64,000 bases of DNA from Rhodovastum atsumiense. Its GTDB lineage: Bacteria; Pseudomonadota; Alphaproteobacteria; Acetobacterales; Acetobacteraceae. Shown piece after piece: positions 55,635-64,000 of the stretch (position 1 is its first letter; every line of letters starts with the position of its first letter). Where the stretch lies: the NCBI RefSeq assembly GCF_937425535.1, contig NZ_OW485601.1, positions 673,001 through 737,000 on the forward strand, in the 5' to 3' direction. The notes beneath the pieces are model-generated. The model worked only from the letters and a program-made list of their open reading frames with translations, was not told where the DNA came from and did no database searches. The position numbers were made by a program, and so were the translations under genes.

Positions 55635-56998
55635 TGTCTACCGCCGAGGATCGTTCGACCCTGTTCGGCGAGTTCCGCCGGATGGTCCGTACCTCCGGCG
55701 CGGTCGGCGGCATCGCCGCCCGCATGGTCGGCGCCCGCGCCTTCGGCGTGAAGACCGACCGCTCGGCCCATGCCGAGGACCTGAAGGTCATCCTCGGCGG
55801 GCTCAAGGGCCCGCTGATGAAGGTGGCGCAGTTCCTCTCCACCGTGCCGGACGCGCTGCCGGATGAATATGCGGCCGAGCTGGCGCAGTTGCAGTCCAAC
55901 GCCCCGCCGATGGGCTGGGCCTTCGTGCGCCGGCGCATGCAGGGCGAGCTTGGGCCGGACTGGCAGTCACGGTTCGCCGAGTTCGGCCAGGAAGCCGCCG
56001 CCGCCGCCTCGCTCGGGCAGGTGCACAAGGCCCGACTGAAGGACGGCCGCGTGGTCGCCTGCAAGCTGCAATACCCGGATATGCCAAGCACGGTGGAAGC
56101 CGACCTGCGCCAGGTGAAGCTGGCCATGGCGGTCTATCACCGCATGGACGGCGCCATCCGCCAGGACGAGATCATCAAGGAACTCTCCGAGCGCCTGCGG
56201 GAAGAACTCGACTACACCCGGGAAGCCGCGCAGATGCGGCTCTATCGGGCGATGCTGGCCAACGAGCCCATGGTTCACCTGCCCGAGCCGGTCCCGGAAC
56301 TGTCCACCCGGCGGCTGCTGACCATGACCTGGCTCGACGGCCGCCCGCTGCTGAAGCGGCTTGAGGAAGACCCGCCCCAGGACGAACGCAACCGCATCGC
56401 CGAGGCGCTGTTCCGCGCCTGGTACGTGCCGCTGTACCGCTACGGCATCCTGCACGGCGACCCACATATGGGGAACTATCAGGCGCGGCCGGACGGCTCG
56501 TTGAACCTGCTCGATTTCGGCACCATCCGGGTGTTCCACCCCCGATTCGTGCGCGGCGTGATCGACCTGTTCGAGTCCGTGCGCGACAACGACCTCGACA
56601 AGGCCCAGCAGGCCTATGCGAGCTGGGGCTTCACCGATCTCGGGCGCGAGAAAATGGAGGTGCTGAACCAGTGGGCGCGCTTCCTCTACGAGCCGCTGCT
56701 CGACGACAGGGTGCGCCCGATCCAGCTCACCGATGACCCGAATTACGGCCGGGCCATCGCCATGCGGGTGCACGAAGGGCTCAAGAAGACCGGCGGGGTC
56801 ACGCCGCCGCGCGAGTTCGTGCTGATGGACCGTAGCGCCATCGGCCTGGGCAGCGTGTTCCTGCGGCTGAAGGCGGAACTGAACTGGAGCCGGCTGTTCC
56901 GCGAGCTGATCGCGGATTTCGATACCGACACCCTGGCCCGGCGCCAGGCCGAGGCGCTGGCCAAGGCCGGGGTGCCACCGACCAGCATGCAGCCCTGA
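55634..56998 (+). CDS. ABC1/AarF (UbiB-like) kinase-family protein
   Basis: A 454-residue atypical kinase-like protein. The family's KxGQ motif appears as KVAQFLS and the alanine-rich nucleotide loop as AAAASLGQVHKA. The catalytic region has LHGDPHMGN and LLDFGTI (DFG). Family members such as UbiB support ubiquinone biosynthesis, by ATPase rather than protein kinase activity; the sequence is a good fit but not the classical UbiB. It is coupled to pepF. Repeat copy D follows its stop. Confidence 0.9.
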   Translation: MSTAEDRSTLFGEFRRMVRTSGAVGGIAARMVGARAFGVKTDRSAHAEDLKVILGGLKGPLMKVAQFLSTVPDALPDEYAAELAQLQSNAPPMGWAFVRRRMQGELGPDWQSRFAEFGQEAAAAASLGQVHKARLKDGRVVACKLQYPDMPSTVEADLRQVKLAMAVYHRMDGAIRQDEIIKELSERLREELDYTREAAQMRLYRAMLANEPMVHLPEPVPELSTRRLLTMTWLDGRPLLKRLEEDPPQDERNRIAEALFRAWYVPLYRYGILHGDPHMGNYQARPDGSLNLLDFGTIRVFHPRFVRGVIDLFESVRDNDLDKAQQAYASWGFTDLGREKMEVLNQWARFLYEPLLDDRVRPIQLTDDPNYGRAIAMRVHEGLKKTGGVTPPREFVLMDRSAIGLGSVFLRLKAELNWSRLFRELIADFDTDTLARRQAEALAKAGVPPTSMQP

Positions 56999-57001
56999 GT
57001 T

Positions 57002-57145
57002 CCGGGGCGCTGCCCCGGCCCCGGCAGGAGGCTTCGCCTCCTGCACCTCCACCAAGGGCCGTAGGCCCTTGGATCCCATTCCTTGCCGCGCAGCGCTTAT
57101 GGGGTGCAGGGGCCTTGTGGCCCCTGCCGGGTCCAGAGCCCTGGC
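57002..57145. repeat. Dispersed palindromic repeat, copy D (two inverted units)
   Basis: Unit D1: CCGGGGC-GCT-GCCCCGG (57002-57018), core stem GCAGGAGGC-TTC-GCCTCCTGC (57024-57044), CCAAGGGCC-GTA-GGCCCTTGG (57052-57072). A shared segment GGATCCCATTCCTTGCCGCG links it to unit D2, whose core stem is GCAGGGGCC-TTGT-GGCCCCTGC (57106-57127) in the opposite orientation. The right-hand end stem is damaged. It fills the gap between convergent genes. Confidence 0.85.
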
Positions 57146-57152
57146 CTTCCTG

Positions 57153-57680
57153 TCACACCAGCCCCCAGCCAACGAAGATCATGGCCCCGATCGTCAGCAG
57201 CAGCATCGGATTGACGCGGGTGAGCATCAGCGCCGCCGTCGAGGCCAGCGCGACCCCCTGGGCCAGCCACCCGCCTTCCAGCGCCTGCATCAGCACGTAG
57301 ACCGAGGCGAGGATCATGCCGGCGGCGATGGGGCGCAGCCCTGCTTCCAGGGCCTGCTGCCAGAGCGCGCCGCGGTAGCGTTTCCACAGATGGGAAATGC
57401 CGAAGATCAGGAAGGTGGTCGGGCCGAAGATGGCGATCGTGGCCACGACCGCGCCCCAGGCGCCGGCCACCTGCCAGCCGACCAGCGTCACCAGCAGCGA
57501 GCCCGGCCCCGGCGCCATGCGCGAGATCGCGAAGGCGTTCACGAACTCGCCCTGCGTCATCCAGTGATGCACGTCCACGATCTGCCGCTGGATGTCGGCG
57601 ACGACGGCCTGTCCGCCGCCGACGGTGACCAGCGACAGCGGCACGAAAACCAGGGCGAGCGCCCAGAGCAGGCCGACCAC
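57153..57680 (-). CDS. Chromate transporter, C-terminal-type half (ChrA)
   Basis: A 175-residue membrane protein with about five helices. SLVTVGGGQAVVADIQRQIVD and GQFVNAFAISRMAPGPGSL (read here as GEFVNAFAISRMAPGPGSL) are the second half of ChrA-type chromate ion transporters. With the neighbouring gene it forms the two-gene short-chain ChrA arrangement. The start is GTG 57680, 4 bp after the stop of its partner. Confidence 0.9.
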   Translation of the reverse strand: MVGLLWALALVFVPLSLVTVGGGQAVVADIQRQIVDVHHWMTQGEFVNAFAISRMAPGPGSLLVTLVGWQVAGAWGAVVATIAIFGPTTFLIFGISHLWKRYRGALWQQALEAGLRPIAAGMILASVYVLMQALEGGWLAQGVALASTAALMLTRVNPMLLLTIGAMIFVGWGLV

Positions 57681-57684
57681 CGGC

Positions 57685-58251
57685 TCAGGCCCGCGCCAGG
57701 CGGAGATAGGTGATGCCCACGCTCACCGTGCCGCCGACCAGCACGACCCAGGGCAGCGGCCAGTGCAGCAGCCCGACGGCGACGAAGGTCGCCGCCATGG
57801 TGGCGAGCGGGAAGGCCCGGCGGGGCACGCGCCACGCCGCGGTGATCCCCATGGACAGCGACAGGCCGATCGCCGCCGCCGCCGCGCCGTCCAGCGCCAG
57901 ATGCGTCAGCGGGAACCGCGCCACCGCGGCGAAGCCAACCGCGAGGACGATGATGAGGATGGCGGGCGGCACGACGATGCCCAGCAATCCGGCCACGCCG
58001 CCCCGCACGCCGAGCAGGCGGTAGCCGATCCAGATCGCCATGTTGGTGACGTTGACGCCGGGCAACGCCTGCGCCAGCGAGAGCCCGTTGAGGAATTCCT
58101 CCTCCGTCATCCAGCCGCGGTCCCGCACGAATTCCCGGAAGAACCAGCCGCTGAGCCCACCGCCGAAACTCGTCAGGCCGATGCGACTGAAAATGATGAA
58201 AAGCTGCAATGCCGATTGCGGCGGCGCCGCCGGGGGCCTGGTGTCGTGCAT
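57685..58251 (-). CDS. Chromate transporter, N-terminal-type half (ChrA)
   Basis: A 188-residue membrane protein. IGLTSFGGGLSGWFFREFV and EEFLNGLSLAQALPGVNVTN are the first-half signature of ChrA. The pair exports or imports chromate-like anions; many paralogs are not truly chromate-specific. It is immediately upstream of its partner and in the same operon. Confidence 0.9.
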   Translation of the reverse strand: MHDTRPPAAPPQSALQLFIIFSRIGLTSFGGGLSGWFFREFVRDRGWMTEEEFLNGLSLAQALPGVNVTNMAIWIGYRLLGVRGGVAGLLGIVVPPAILIIVLAVGFAAVARFPLTHLALDGAAAAAIGLSLSMGITAAWRVPRRAFPLATMAATFVAVGLLHWPLPWVVLVGGTVSVGITYLRLARA

Positions 58252-58357
58252 CTCAACCGATCCTGATCAGATCCCGTAACGTGCAGGGAGACCACGGCCC
58301 GGCCAAGCATCGCTCCGGCAGATGACGCCGGCGCGATTTGCGTGCCTCGTTCTCTCG

Positions 58358-59533
58358 TTATGCGGCCCCGTCGCCGGTGAAGACCGCGCGGTACAGCGCG
58401 ATGATCTCCGCCGGGTCCGGCACGCGCGGATTGTTCGCCGGGCTGCCGGATGCCAGCGCCTGCGCGGCCATCAGCTCGAGCTTCTCCTCCCAGGCCGCCG
58501 CGTCGATGCCCCAGGCCCGCGGCGTGGGCACGCCGAGCTCCTGGTTCAGCGCGACCAGCCCCTCGGCCAGCCGCGCGGACGCGACCGCGTCGTCGTCGGT
58601 GGGCGCGGCGAAGCCGATGCGCCGGGCCGCCTCGGCGTAGCGCGCCGGCGCCGCCGCAAGGCCGAAGCGGGTCACCGCCGGCAGCAGCATGGCGTTGGAC
58701 AGACCGTGCGGCACATGGAAATGCGCGCCGATCGGCCGCGACATGCCATGCACCAGGGCCACCGAGGCATTGGAAAAGGCGAGGCCGGCGAGGCTGGCGC
58801 CCAGCATCATCGCCTCGCGCGCCGCGGCGTTGCGCGGCTCGCGATAGACGGTGCGCAGATAGGGGCCGATCCGTTCCATCGCCTGCAGCGCCAGCGCATC
58901 GCTGAACGGGTTGGCCCGCCGCGACACGAAGGCTTCCAGCGCGTGGCTGAGCGCATCGACGCCGGTATCGGCGGTGGTGCGCGGCGGCACCGAGAAGGTC
59001 AGCTCGTAATCGACGATGGCGGCGAGCGGCAGGGCACCGAGGCCGGCGATCAGCATCTTTTCGCCGCCTTCGGCATCGGTGATGACGGTGAAGCGGGTCG
59101 CCTCGCTGCCGGTGCCGGCGGTGGTGGGCACGGCGATCACCGGCAGCGCCGCATGATCGGCCACGAAGGGCACCTTGTAGGCGCGCATCTTCTCCTGCCC
59201 GAGCGCCAGGATCGCCATGGCCTTGGCGGTGTCGATCGGCGAGCCGCCCCCGAAGCCGATCAGGCAGTCGTACTCGCCCTGGCGCAGCACGCGCAGCCCG
59301 GCCTCGACCACGGTGTCGGTCGGTTCGGGGATGGTGTCGCTGAACACCACCGGCCGCATACGGGCGGCCCGCAGCGGATCGAGGCAGCACCGCACCAGGC
59401 CGGAGGACACCATGAACGGATCGGTCACCACCAGCGGGCGCGACAGCCCGAATGTCTGCAGCACGGCGGCGATCCGGGCGATGCTGCCACCGCCCACCTC
59501 GATCAGGCGAGGAGCAACCAGGGTGAAGGCCAT
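58358..59533 (-). CDS. Iron-containing alcohol dehydrogenase
   Basis: A 391-residue group III dehydrogenase. FGGGSPIDTAKA binds the cofactor, and TTAGTGSEATRFTVIT follows. Metal ligands are in DTGVDALSHALEAF and MSRPIGAHFHVPHGLSN. It could oxidise short-chain alcohols or reduce aldehydes such as those from phosphonate or diol metabolism. GAGGTGCGG precedes the ATG. No pathway genes adjoin it; upstream on the same strand lie the dppDF-type ATPases. Confidence 0.92.
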   Translation of the reverse strand: MAFTLVAPRLIEVGGGSIARIAAVLQTFGLSRPLVVTDPFMVSSGLVRCCLDPLRAARMRPVVFSDTIPEPTDTVVEAGLRVLRQGEYDCLIGFGGGSPIDTAKAMAILALGQEKMRAYKVPFVADHAALPVIAVPTTAGTGSEATRFTVITDAEGGEKMLIAGLGALPLAAIVDYELTFSVPPRTTADTGVDALSHALEAFVSRRANPFSDALALQAMERIGPYLRTVYREPRNAAAREAMMLGASLAGLAFSNASVALVHGMSRPIGAHFHVPHGLSNAMLLPAVTRFGLAAAPARYAEAARRIGFAAPTDDDAVASARLAEGLVALNQELGVPTPRAWGIDAAAWEEKLELMAAQALASGSPANNPRVPDPAEIIALYRAVFTGDGAA

Positions 59534-59654
59534 CCGCACCTCCTCATGCGTGACCACCGACCAGCCGGGATGGCGGATCACAACCCGATGAAGAATGCAC
59601 GGCCCTGCGCGCGGTTGCCAATGTGGCTGGAATATCTCCCGCGCCGTGCCCCTG

Positions 59655-60737
59655 TTACCCCGTCGACACGGCCTGCCCCGCCCGCCGCCCGGCGTACAAT
59701 GCCATCCGCCGTGCCGCCGCGGGCGACGGCGCGGGCACCTCGTCCAGGGCGGAGGCCGGCGGCAGGGTTTCGGCGTAGTGGCAGGCGGACCAATGCCCAT
59801 CCGCGACCGCGCGGAGCGGCGGTGCCTCGGCGCGGCAGCGTTCGGTGACGAAGCCGCAGCGGGTGTGGAAACGGCAACCCGGCGGCGGCGCCATCGGGCT
59901 CGGCACGTCGCCCCCGGGGATCGGCCGCCCCGATCCACGCCGGCGCGGATCGGGGCGCGGGATCGCCGCGAGCAGGGTCCGCGTGTAGGGATGGCGCGGG
60001 TCGTCGAACAGCGCCGCCCGTGGCGCGAGTTCGACGATCTGCCCGAGATACATCACCGCGACCCGGTCGGCGGCATGCTTCACCACCGCGAGGTCGTGGG
60101 CGATGAACAGGTAGGACAGGCCCAGCCGCTCCTGCAGGTCCTTGAGCAGGTTGACCACCTGTGCCTGCACCGACACGTCCAACGCCGAGACCGGCTCGTC
60201 GCACACCACCAGCGCCGGCGACAACGCCAGCGCCCGGGCGATGCCGATGCGCTGGCGCTGCCCGCCGGAGAATTCGTGCGGGTAGCGCCCGGCATGGGCT
60301 GCGGCCAGGCCGACCAGCCCGAGCAGTTCCTCCACCCGGGCCCGGCGCGCGGCGCGGTCGCCGGCCGCATGGACAATCAGCGGCTCCTCGATGATCTCGC
60401 CCACCGTCATGCGCGGGTTGAGGCTGGCGAAGGGATCCTGGAAGACGATCTGCATGCGCCGGCGCAGGCGGCGCAGCGCGGGCCCGTCCAGGCGGGTGAT
60501 GTCGGTGCCCTCGAACCGCACCGTGCCGGCGCTCGGTTCGATCAGCCGCAGCACCAGCCGCGCGGTGGTGGATTTGCCGCAACCCGATTCCCCGACCAGC
60601 GCCAGTGTCTCGCCGTGATGCAGGGTGAAGGAGATGCCATCGACCGCGCGCACGGTGCCGACGCGGCGCGACCACAGCAGGCCGCGGCGCACCGGGTAGT
60701 GCCGGGCGAGATCCTCGACTTCCAGCAGCGGGCTCAC
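59655..60737 (-). CDS. Dipeptide/oligopeptide ABC transporter ATPase, DppF-like
   Basis: A 360-residue ATPase. Walker A is [14 protein letters not shown], the ABC signature is [15 protein letters not shown], and Walker B is [14 protein letters not shown]. The C-terminal OppF-type cysteine block [14 protein letters not shown] is present. The GTG start at 60737 overlaps the previous stop by four bases. It pairs with the DppD-like gene but has no permease or binding protein nearby. Confidence 0.92.
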   Translation of the reverse strand: MSPLLEVEDLARHYPVRRGLLWSRRVGTVRAVDGISFTLHHGETLALVGESGCGKSTTARLVLRLIEPSAGTVRFEGTDITRLDGPALRRLRRRMQIVFQDPFASLNPRMTVGEIIEEPLIVHAAGDRAARRARVEELLGLVGLAAAHAGRYPHEFSGGQRQRIGIARALALSPALVVCDEPVSALDVSVQAQVVNLLKDLQERLGLSYLFIAHDLAVVKHAADRVAVMYLGQIVELAPRAALFDDPRHPYTRTLLAAIPRPDPRRRGSGRPIPGGDVPSPMAPPPGCRFHTRCGFVTERCRAEAPPLRAVADGHWSACHYAETLPPASALDEVPAPSPAAARRMALYAGRRAGQAVSTG

Positions 60738-61717
60738 GGGATGGCCGCCTCCAGCGGGGCGCGGATGCAGGCGGCGCCATGGCCGGGCGCGACCTCCAGC
60801 AAGGGCGGATCGACCGTACGGCACCGCGGCGCGGCGAACACGCAGCGGGGATGGAAGCGGCAGCCTTGCGGCAGCGCCGCCGGGGCCGGCACCGTGCCCT
60901 CGATCGCCAGCAGCCGCGCCCGCGTCTCCTCCAGCCGCGGCATGCTGCCGAGCAACCCCAGCGTGTAGGGGTGCTGCGGATCGGCGAAGATGTCGGCGAC
61001 GGCGGCGCGCTCGACCACGCGGCCGGCATACATCACCGCCACCTCGTCGGCCATCTCGGCCACCACGCCCAGGTCATGGGTGATCAGGATGATCGCCATG
61101 CCGGTCTGCGCCTGCAACCGGCGCAGCAGGTCGAGGATCTGCGCCTGCACGGTGACATCCAGCGCCGTGGTGGGCTCGTCGGCGATCAGCAGGTCGGGCT
61201 CGCAGGCCAGGGCCATGGCGATCATGACCCGCTGGCGCATGCCGCCGGAGAGTTGATGCGGGTATTCGTCGAAGCGCCGTTCCGGGGCCGGCATGCGCAC
61301 GCGCTCCAGGGCGGCGATCGCGCGCGCGCGCAGGGCGGCCATCGGGCTGCCGCGGTCATGCGCCCGCATCGCCTCGACGATCTGCGCGCCGACCGTGAAC
61401 ACCGGGTTCAGGCTGGTCATCGGCTCCTGGAAGATCATGGCGATGCGCCGGCCGCGCAGCATGCGCATCTGCTCGGGGGGCAGCCCCAGCAGGTCGCGCC
61501 CGTCGAACACCACCCGCCCGCCGGCGATCCGGCCGGGCGGCGGCACCAGGCGCAGCAGCGAGAGCGACAGCATCGACTTGCCGCAGCCGCTCTCGCCGAC
61601 GATGCCCAGGGTGCGCCCCTTCCCCACCGCGAGCGAGACGCCGTCGACCACGGCGACATCCTGCCGCCCGGACGGGAACACCGTGCGCAGGCCCTCGATC
61701 GAAAGCAGCCCGGTCAT
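60734..61717 (-). CDS. Dipeptide/oligopeptide ABC transporter ATPase, DppD-like
   Basis: A 327-residue ATPase partner of the previous one. Walker A is [13 protein letters not shown], the signature is [15 protein letters not shown], Walker B is [14 protein letters not shown], and the Cys-rich block is [14 protein letters not shown]. It begins the short operon; upstream lies a gene on the other strand. Confidence 0.92.
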   Translation of the reverse strand: MTGLLSIEGLRTVFPSGRQDVAVVDGVSLAVGKGRTLGIVGESGCGKSMLSLSLLRLVPPPGRIAGGRVVFDGRDLLGLPPEQMRMLRGRRIAMIFQEPMTSLNPVFTVGAQIVEAMRAHDRGSPMAALRARAIAALERVRMPAPERRFDEYPHQLSGGMRQRVMIAMALACEPDLLIADEPTTALDVTVQAQILDLLRRLQAQTGMAIILITHDLGVVAEMADEVAVMYAGRVVERAAVADIFADPQHPYTLGLLGSMPRLEETRARLLAIEGTVPAPAALPQGCRFHPRCVFAAPRCRTVDPPLLEVAPGHGAACIRAPLEAAIP

Positions 61718-61836
61718 GCCGGCCTGAACGTCGCCGGGGTCATCCGGTCACCGGCGGGTCCGCATCGATTGGCGCGGCGGATCCAAGCTGGCATACCACC
61801 GCCGTCGAGATGCGCCCGGAACGCAACGGAGAGGTG

Positions 61837-62319
61837 ATGGAACGCAACATCGAGATCCTGCTGCTGGCCACGCGCTGGCTGCTCGTGCCGCTCTACCTGG
61901 GATTGCTGGCATCGGTGCTGGGCATCTACGCCATGGTCGGACGCGAGCTTCTTCACCTTGTCACCAGCCTGACCACGATCAGCGAGGCGGAACTGGTCCT
62001 GGTCATCCTCTCGATCCTGGACCTGGTGCTGGTGGCCAATCTGGTGGTGATGGTGGCGATCTCCAGCTACGAAAGCTTCGTCTCGCGCATCGACGTGGAT
62101 CGTGAGAAGCCGGAATGGCTCGGCAAGATGGACGCCTCCAACGTCAAGATGAAGGTGTCGCTGTCGATCGTGATGGTTTCGGCGATCAACCTGCTGCGGG
62201 CCTTCATGATGGATACGCCGGCCGAACGGCTGCCGCTGCTGGCGGGCGTGCACATCGTCTTCCTGCTTTCCACCCTGGCGGTCGCCGTAGTCGAGCGGGT
62301 CCACGGCAAGGACAAGTAA
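61837..62319 (+). CDS. UPF0114 family membrane protein, YqhA-like
   Basis: A 160-residue protein of four membrane helices. The family features are the opening ATRWLLVPLYLGLLASVLG, the central helix ELVLVILSILDLVLVANLV and the motif WLGKMDASNVKMKVSLSIV. Function is unknown; homologs include YqhA. GGAGAGG ends 5 bases before ATG 61837, which I prefer to ATG 61810. Confidence 0.88.
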   Translation: MERNIEILLLATRWLLVPLYLGLLASVLGIYAMVGRELLHLVTSLTTISEAELVLVILSILDLVLVANLVVMVAISSYESFVSRIDVDREKPEWLGKMDASNVKMKVSLSIVMVSAINLLRAFMMDTPAERLPLLAGVHIVFLLSTLAVAVVERVHGKDK

Positions 62320-62418
62320 CGATCCGGGCCGGCAAAAGCAGCGGCTGGTGGTGCGCCCCTGGTGAAACCCCGGTCCGCCCCCGCAAAGAGATCCAGGGCG
62401 AAACCGTTTACATCGAAA

Positions 62419-63117
62419 CTATCTCTGATGCAGGCGCAGCCGGCGTGCCAGACTGAGCGGAACATGGCCCCGGCTGCGCACGCGCCCGTTGCGGCGCGGG
62501 GCGGGTGCAAGGCAGACCAGCCCCATGCCGACCAGGCGAAGCGGCCGGGGATCGATCGCCGTCTCGCCGCTGGCGTTGCGGTGGGCGAGGTTGAGGTCGG
62601 CGACGAACACGCCCCCCGTTTCCTCGGCGAAGGGGTCGGGATGGCGGGTGGTCACATTGAGGTCGGCGGCCTGCGGGCCATCCTGGCCGAACAGGATCGC
62701 CGGCACCGGCCGGCGCGCCACCAGCAGGTCCAGCGCCTGCCGCACCGGGGTGGGTGAGAACGGGTTCCATGCCACCGTGGGATCGGGCCCGCTGACGATC
62801 GTCGGCAGCCGCCCGAGCACCCGGGCGGGCACATAGGCCGCGACCAGCGACCGGTTGGCCATGGTCCGCGCCAGGCCAGGCCCGAACAACGGCAGGGCCA
62901 GCGCCAGCATCGCCTCGGCGGCCAGGGCGCTGCGTTGCGAGGCCATCGCCGTCTTGACGCCTGACAGCACGCGATGGGCAGGGGAATAGAGTTCCGCCTG
63001 GGCCACGTACATCTTCACCGGCTCCACGGGCTCCAGGGTGGCGGCAGCCGGCCGCACCGGGGCGGCAGCCAGCAGCAGCAGCAGACCCAGGACGGTGCAG
63101 GAACGCGGTCGCATCAT
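62419..63117 (-). CDS. Exported hypothetical protein
   Basis: About 231 residues with a signal peptide (MMRPRSCTVLGLLLLLAAAPVRPAA cleaves after about AAA). I do not recognise the rest, which lacks obvious catalytic motifs; it contains LPLFGPGLARTMANRSLVAA and a C-terminal arginine-rich tail. GGAGGA precedes the ATG pair. It is convergent with the UPF0114 gene and stands alone otherwise. Confidence 0.7.
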   Translation of the reverse strand: MMRPRSCTVLGLLLLLAAAPVRPAAATLEPVEPVKMYVAQAELYSPAHRVLSGVKTAMASQRSALAAEAMLALALPLFGPGLARTMANRSLVAAYVPARVLGRLPTIVSGPDPTVAWNPFSPTPVRQALDLLVARRPVPAILFGQDGPQAADLNVTTRHPDPFAEETGGVFVADLNLAHRNASGETAIDPRPLRLVGMGLVCLAPAPRRNGRVRSRGHVPLSLARRLRLHQR

Positions 63118-63393
63118 TCCTCCTCCATGGAGCCAACGCGGGTCAGCCGAAGAGCCGTCGCTTCCGATTCGCATCAAAAGGCACGGCGCGAGGATGTGTC
63201 ATCAGAATTCAAGGGTCAGGACATCACGAACGGTTGATAATATAGGCCATTTATCCATCTGAGCGAGCGGTCCCGAGTCCCGTAAACTGCGGCATAGTGC
63301 CTATTGCCTGCCCGTCCCGGCGACACCCCGGACCGAAGGCAAAGCGAAAGGATTCCACGCGGTTGCGTCCAGGCCCCGGGCCGGCTGGCGGAC

Positions 63394-63999
63394 TCAGCGG
63401 ACGGGCCGGCGCAGGATCGTACGCAACTTGGTGGCGACAGTGCGGCGGGGATCGGACAGGTAGATTTCGTGATGATGCCCTGCAAAGGCCATGCCGGCGG
63501 CGGTGGCGGCCTGTTCCAGCCGGGCAATGGATTCCGGCTCGGTCGCATAGGGGCCGACATGCAGCACCTGCAGGCAGCGCCCTTCCTCGAGCCGCACCCG
63601 GGCAGCCCGGGCCGCATCGGGGGCCCGCCGGCGCGCGGCGAGATGGGCCCGTGCCGCTTCAATGGCAGGCTGGTCGACCATGTCGGGCACGCGGATCAAC
63701 AGGCACCACCGCCAGGCGGAGCGCGGCGCCTGCCAGAACGCCCCCGGACGATCCGTCCACCACAGCGCTTCCAGCTTGCCCACGGCGAAGTCATATCCCG
63801 CCGCCTCGCGCACCACCGACTTGAGGGTGAAGGCCAGCGCGAACAAGGCCGCCAACCCGCCCTGGAACGGCATGTCCTCGGGCGCGCCGCCCCCCTGGAT
63901 GCCGATGTAGCTGGCGGGCGCCACCTCGACGACGGAGGGCTCCGGCCGCGCCAGGTATTCGTCGGCGTGTTGCCGGAACAGGTCGATCTTCCCGCTCAT
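63394..63999 (-). CDS. GyrI-like small-molecule-binding domain protein
   Basis: A 201-residue protein. VVEVAPASYIGIQGGGAP, FQGGLAALFALAFTLK and WWTDRPGAFWQAP match the GyrI-like/AraC-effector family, which binds small molecules and sometimes hydrolyses cyclopropanoids. There is no DNA-binding domain in the product, so it is a stand-alone binding or enzymatic version. The start ATG 63999 is the first in-window start, and the gene is complete at both ends. Upstream of its stop, 63118-63393 shows no gene. Confidence 0.8.
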   Translation of the reverse strand: MSGKIDLFRQHADEYLARPEPSVVEVAPASYIGIQGGGAPEDMPFQGGLAALFALAFTLKSVVREAAGYDFAVGKLEALWWTDRPGAFWQAPRSAWRWCLLIRVPDMVDQPAIEAARAHLAARRRAPDAARAARVRLEEGRCLQVLHVGPYATEPESIARLEQAATAAGMAFAGHHHEIYLSDPRRTVATKLRTILRRPVR

Positions 64000-64000
64000 C

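Noticed and set aside
57002-57145. Repeat copy D as an insertion sequence end
   Set aside because: There is no transposase gene or target-site duplication near it. The four copies are non-coding hairpin arrays in intergenic gaps.

Overview
The window is GC-rich, densely coded DNA with the codon bias and gene content of an alphaproteobacterium. The closest style I recognise is Rhodospirillales/Acetobacteraceae: ligase-associated repair genes, a DUF6134 protein, a citrate synthase fused to a DNA-binding domain, and the urt-ure order. The assignment is an inference from gene content, not a measured placement. There are about 57 protein genes, no rRNA or convincing tRNA, no CRISPR array and no insertion sequence, so this looks like ordinary chromosome.

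Layout. 1-1.8 kb: end of a flagellar operon (flgG tail, flgA, flgH). 2-9.6 kb: a DNA-repair neighbourhood with the ligase-associated Lhr-like helicase, the PdeM-type phosphoesterase and a photolyase. An orphan FlgC-like gene sits inside it; another metallophosphatase and an esterase follow. 9.7-12.6 kb: a DUF6134 protein, a SixA-like phosphatase and a CHAD protein. 13-19.7 kb: citrate synthase with a clear terminator, a glycerophosphodiesterase, an Asp/Glu racemase-like protein, a hybrid sensor kinase and a dehydrogenase. 19.7-27.2 kb: a degenerate M81-like protein, a membrane glycosyltransferase-like protein, and a catabolic island. In that island a hydroxyacid dehydrogenase/transporter operon diverges from a citrate-synthase-like regulator. 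27.2-34.7 kb: two cysteine synthases, DedA, a DUF2272 lipoprotein, rhodanese, GDSL hydrolase, sterol-desaturase-like protein and a beta-propeller protein.

35.1-47 kb is one functional block for urea nitrogen. The high-affinity urea transporter urtABCDE is preceded by a good sigma-54 promoter. Urease ureDABC with its nickel chaperones ureEFG follows, separated from urt only by a DUF2382 stress-type gene on the opposite strand. Together they import urea, hydrolyse it and mature the nickel enzyme.

47-64 kb: a PilZ lipoprotein, a GH16-like glycanase with three large C-terminal repeats downstream of a very AT-rich region, an orphan response regulator, a long-chain acyl-CoA ligase, oligoendopeptidase F, an ABC1/UbiB kinase-like protein, a two-gene chromate transporter, an Fe-type alcohol dehydrogenase, two peptide-type ABC ATPases without permeases, a UPF0114 membrane protein and two little-characterised proteins.

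The most unusual signal is a dispersed palindromic repeat, present at four loci (9.6, 23.5, 31.5 and 57.0 kb). Every copy lies between convergent genes, and its central stem keeps its pairing through compensatory base changes.
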